Assembly: GCA_003265975.1 (NCBI GenBank)
Contig: QFBU01000083.1
Location: 1 to 5,400, forward strand
Direction of reading: 5' to 3'
Source of the DNA: Candidatus Marinamargulisbacteria bacterium SCGC AAA071-K20
Lineage (GTDB): Bacteria; Margulisbacteria; Marinamargulisbacteria; GCA-2716485; AAA071-K20
DNA length: 5,400 nucleotides
Every line of letters starts with the position of its first letter. Positions within the stretch are counted from its first letter, which is position 1. The notes beneath the pieces were generated by a model, which did no database searches, was not told the DNA's origin, and saw nothing but the letters and a program-made list of their open reading frames with translations. This document shows, in pieces, positions 4,118 to 5,400 of this stretch. The position numbers were made by a program, and so were the translations under genes.

Positions 4118-5400
4118 CTAGACGATGCTACCTTCAAAAAGATTTACGATTGAGTTGATGTTTTCTCCACTTTTTTCGAGGTTTGAAGCGGGAGCTTGGT
4201 CTTGTTGTGGAGGCGCTTCGCTTGTAGTAGAGGCCACACTTTGAGGTGTACTTTGCCCCACTGCCGGCTTAGACGCTAACGCATGTGAAGATGTGGATGG
4301 GTCAAAAATATCAAAACTAATACTTTGGCCAAAATTTTGCTTAATGGCTTCGTTCACTAAACTATGTGTCTTTTCTTCTTTAAGCTTTTCAATAAAAAAC
4401 TTGAATGCTTGTTTTAGTTTAATTGTGAGCTTGTTTGCATTTAACTCAACTCTAGACTCTTTTAAAATGGCGTAAAGGGCGTGATGCGTTCTTTGAATTG
4501 TTTGAACAGTGTCATTCCATCTGGCTTGTGCGTTTGTTGAGTCGACAGGCCTAGGCGCGTCTTGCTTTGCAGCCGGAGCCGGAGCTTGAGCAGTAGGCGC
4601 TGGTGCTCGTTGAACTGGTGTTGGCGCTGGTGCTCGTTGAACTGGTGTTGGCGCAGGTGCTCGTTGAACAGGGGCTTTCTGCACAGCCGGCCTAACAACA
4701 TTTGTTGTGTTTGTAGGTGCAATTGGTGTTGCCACGGTATTTTCAGCAGGGTTTGAAGACAAGGCAATGAGTCGTAATTGCAATAATAATTGAGGCTTTG
4801 AAAACCATCTGAGTTCCATTTCTGTTTTAGCAAGAGTGTCTAAACATCTCTCTAAAAAGGATTGATCAACCGAGTTAGAAAGTGCTCTCAGTTCAGTTGA
4901 AGGAGGGGCATTTAGTATTTCTTCGCACCCTAATTTAACGTAAAGAAGGGTTTTTGTGATTTCTATAAGATCTGTAATGAGTTGTGTAGGATTGGTTCCA
5001 GCATCAAAAAAGGTTTGCAGTTGTTTTAAAATGGCTTGAGACTCTTGTTTTACTATTTCATTAATGAGTGAAACCACTTGGCTTTCTTCAGTTGCGCCTA
5101 AAATGTAGAGTACGTCTTCGTAACTTATTTTGGTACCGCGAAACGAAAAAGCTTGATCTAAAAGAGACACTCCATCACGCATACATCCCTGAGCATTTCT
5201 TGATAGTAAAGTGAGTGCTTTGTCGTCTATTGTTAGACCCTCTTTTGAGGAAATATTTTTTAACTGATTTTTAATTTCGTCTAAAGTTAAGTTTCTGAAC
5301 TGTAAATGCTGACACCGTGAATGGATAGTTATAGGTATCTTGTGTGGCTCCGTAGTGGCTAGTATAAAAATCACTCGCTCTGGAGGTTCTTCTAGTGTTT
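4118..5400 (-). CDS. dnaX: DNA polymerase III subunit gamma/tau (5' partial)
   Basis: DnaX is the ATPase of the clamp-loader complex that places the beta sliding clamp on DNA. The frame is open to the right edge, giving 426 visible codons. The GTG at 5372-5374 is an internal codon: TLEEPPER before it belongs to the conserved core. Numbering from the first visible residue, the sensor 1 region is ILATTEP (12-18), the arginine-finger motif SRCQ (27-30) follows, and sensor 2 is GCMRDGVSLLDQA. The P-loop and zinc-binding cysteines are outside the window. The collar domain includes FDAGTNPTQLITDLIEITK, then comes a Pro/Ala/Gln-rich linker with a 9-residue tandem repeat. The C-terminal domain (from ARWNDTVQTIQ to FGQSISFDI) resembles the tau C-terminal domain of non-enterobacterial DnaX and is followed by a low-complexity, Ser/Ala/Gln-rich tail ending in NLFEGSIV. 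No in-frame slippery heptamer of the E. coli type was found in the visible part. Confidence 0.97.
   Translation of the reverse strand, partial: TLEEPPERVIFILATTEPHKIPITIHSRCQHLQFRNLTLDEIKNQLKNISSKEGLTIDDKALTLLSRNAQGCMRDGVSLLDQAFSFRGTKISYEDVLYILGATEESQVVSLINEIVKQESQAILKQLQTFFDAGTNPTQLITDLIEITKTLLYVKLGCEEILNAPPSTELRALSNSVDQSFLERCLDTLAKTEMELRWFSKPQLLLQLRLIALSSNPAENTVATPIAPTNTTNVVRPAVQKAPVQRAPAPTPVQRAPAPTPVQRAPAPTAQAPAPAAKQDAPRPVDSTNAQARWNDTVQTIQRTHHALYAILKESRVELNANKLTIKLKQAFKFFIEKLKEEKTHSLVNEAIKQNFGQSISFDIFDPSTSSHALASKPAVGQSTPQSVASTTSEAPPQQDQAPASNLEKSGENINSIVNLFEGSIV
4596..4675 (-). repeat. 27-bp tandem repeat coding for the DnaX Pro/Ala linker
   Basis: Two identical 27-base units (4596-4622 and 4623-4649) are followed by a diverged partial third (4650-4675). 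Each unit codes for nine residues of the pattern VQRAPAPTP in the linker between the DnaX collar and the tau C-terminal domain. Flanking codons are also Pro/Ala-rich. Identity at the DNA level points to recent duplication; copy number may vary between strains. The linker is probably disordered. Confidence 0.9.

Noticed and set aside
4170..4178. A AAA AAG heptamer in dnaX, like the E. coli -1 frameshift site that makes gamma.
   Set aside because: The reading frame is GAA AAA AGT, so the heptamer is out of register for tandem -1 slippage, and it lies only about 17 codons before the normal stop, far from the expected domain III/IV boundary.
4374..4412. T-runs in the dnaX message (such as TTT TTT in the KFFIE codons) as possible slippage sites.
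   Set aside because: The codon register does not give a canonical X XXY YYZ site and no clear downstream stem was seen. Other six-base runs, as near 5005-5010, fail in the same way.
4462..4833. Alternative minus-strand frame of 123 codons inside dnaX, with a repetitive Gln/His/Leu-rich product.
   Set aside because: It is the tandem repeat of the DnaX linker read in another frame; the real DnaX frame continues through it into a recognisable C-terminal domain. An opposite-strand frame at 4562-4756 has the same origin.
1..5400. Defence island, mobile element, CRISPR array or other accessory system.
   Set aside because: All seven genes belong to core or widely conserved families, with no transposase, integrase, phage genes, spaced direct repeats or terminal inverted repeats.

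Overview
The window is AT-rich bacterial chromosomal DNA. Every supportable gene lies on the minus strand in one tightly packed run. Read in the direction of transcription (right to left) the order is: dnaX (5' end cut by the right edge), asd, a class I SAM-dependent methyltransferase, a ybaB/ebfC-type nucleoid protein, recR, an HU-family gene, and a SpoIIIAA/Ycf45-like AAA ATPase (3' end cut by the left edge). I see no rRNA, tRNA, CRISPR array, insertion sequence or plus-strand gene. No stretch over 300 bases lacks a gene; the longest non-coding gap is about 98 bases, between dnaX and asd.

Layout. 4118-5400 is the DNA polymerase III clamp-loader subunit tau/gamma, with a repetitive Pro/Ala linker. 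4020-4117 holds a credible extended -10 promoter and a perfect 14-bp palindrome just before the asd ribosome binding site. 3018-4019 is aspartate-semialdehyde dehydrogenase. 2390-3016 is a small methyltransferase of unknown substrate, starting at TTG 1 base after the asd stop. 2337-2389 contains a likely RNA hairpin against the ybaB ribosome binding site. 2013-2336 is YbaB, 1407-2006 RecR, 1092-1379 HU, and 1-1099 the ATPase, which begins at TTG inside the end of the HU gene.

How the genes fit together. dnaX-ybaB-recR is a classical bacterial cluster for replication, nucleoid organisation and recombinational repair. Here it is split by asd (lysine/threonine/methionine and cell-wall diaminopimelate precursor synthesis) plus the methyltransferase, and extended downstream by HU and the ATPase. 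Short gaps, an overlap and translational coupling suggest one or a few polycistronic transcripts, with a probable internal promoter before asd.

Organism. The proteins are clearly bacterial. A SpoIIIAA/Ycf45-type ATPase of this form is best known from Cyanobacteria, plastids and some relatives, and from sporulating Firmicutes as the shorter SpoIIIAA. Low GC, two TTG starts and this gene order would fit a low-GC member of a cyanobacteria-related or candidate lineage such as Margulisbacteria or Vampirovibrionia, but that is a guess. The content is mostly housekeeping; I did not find a convincing new system. The points worth a second look are the split cluster, the coupling of HU to the ATPase, the orphan methyltransferase and the two hairpins placed next to ribosome binding sites.
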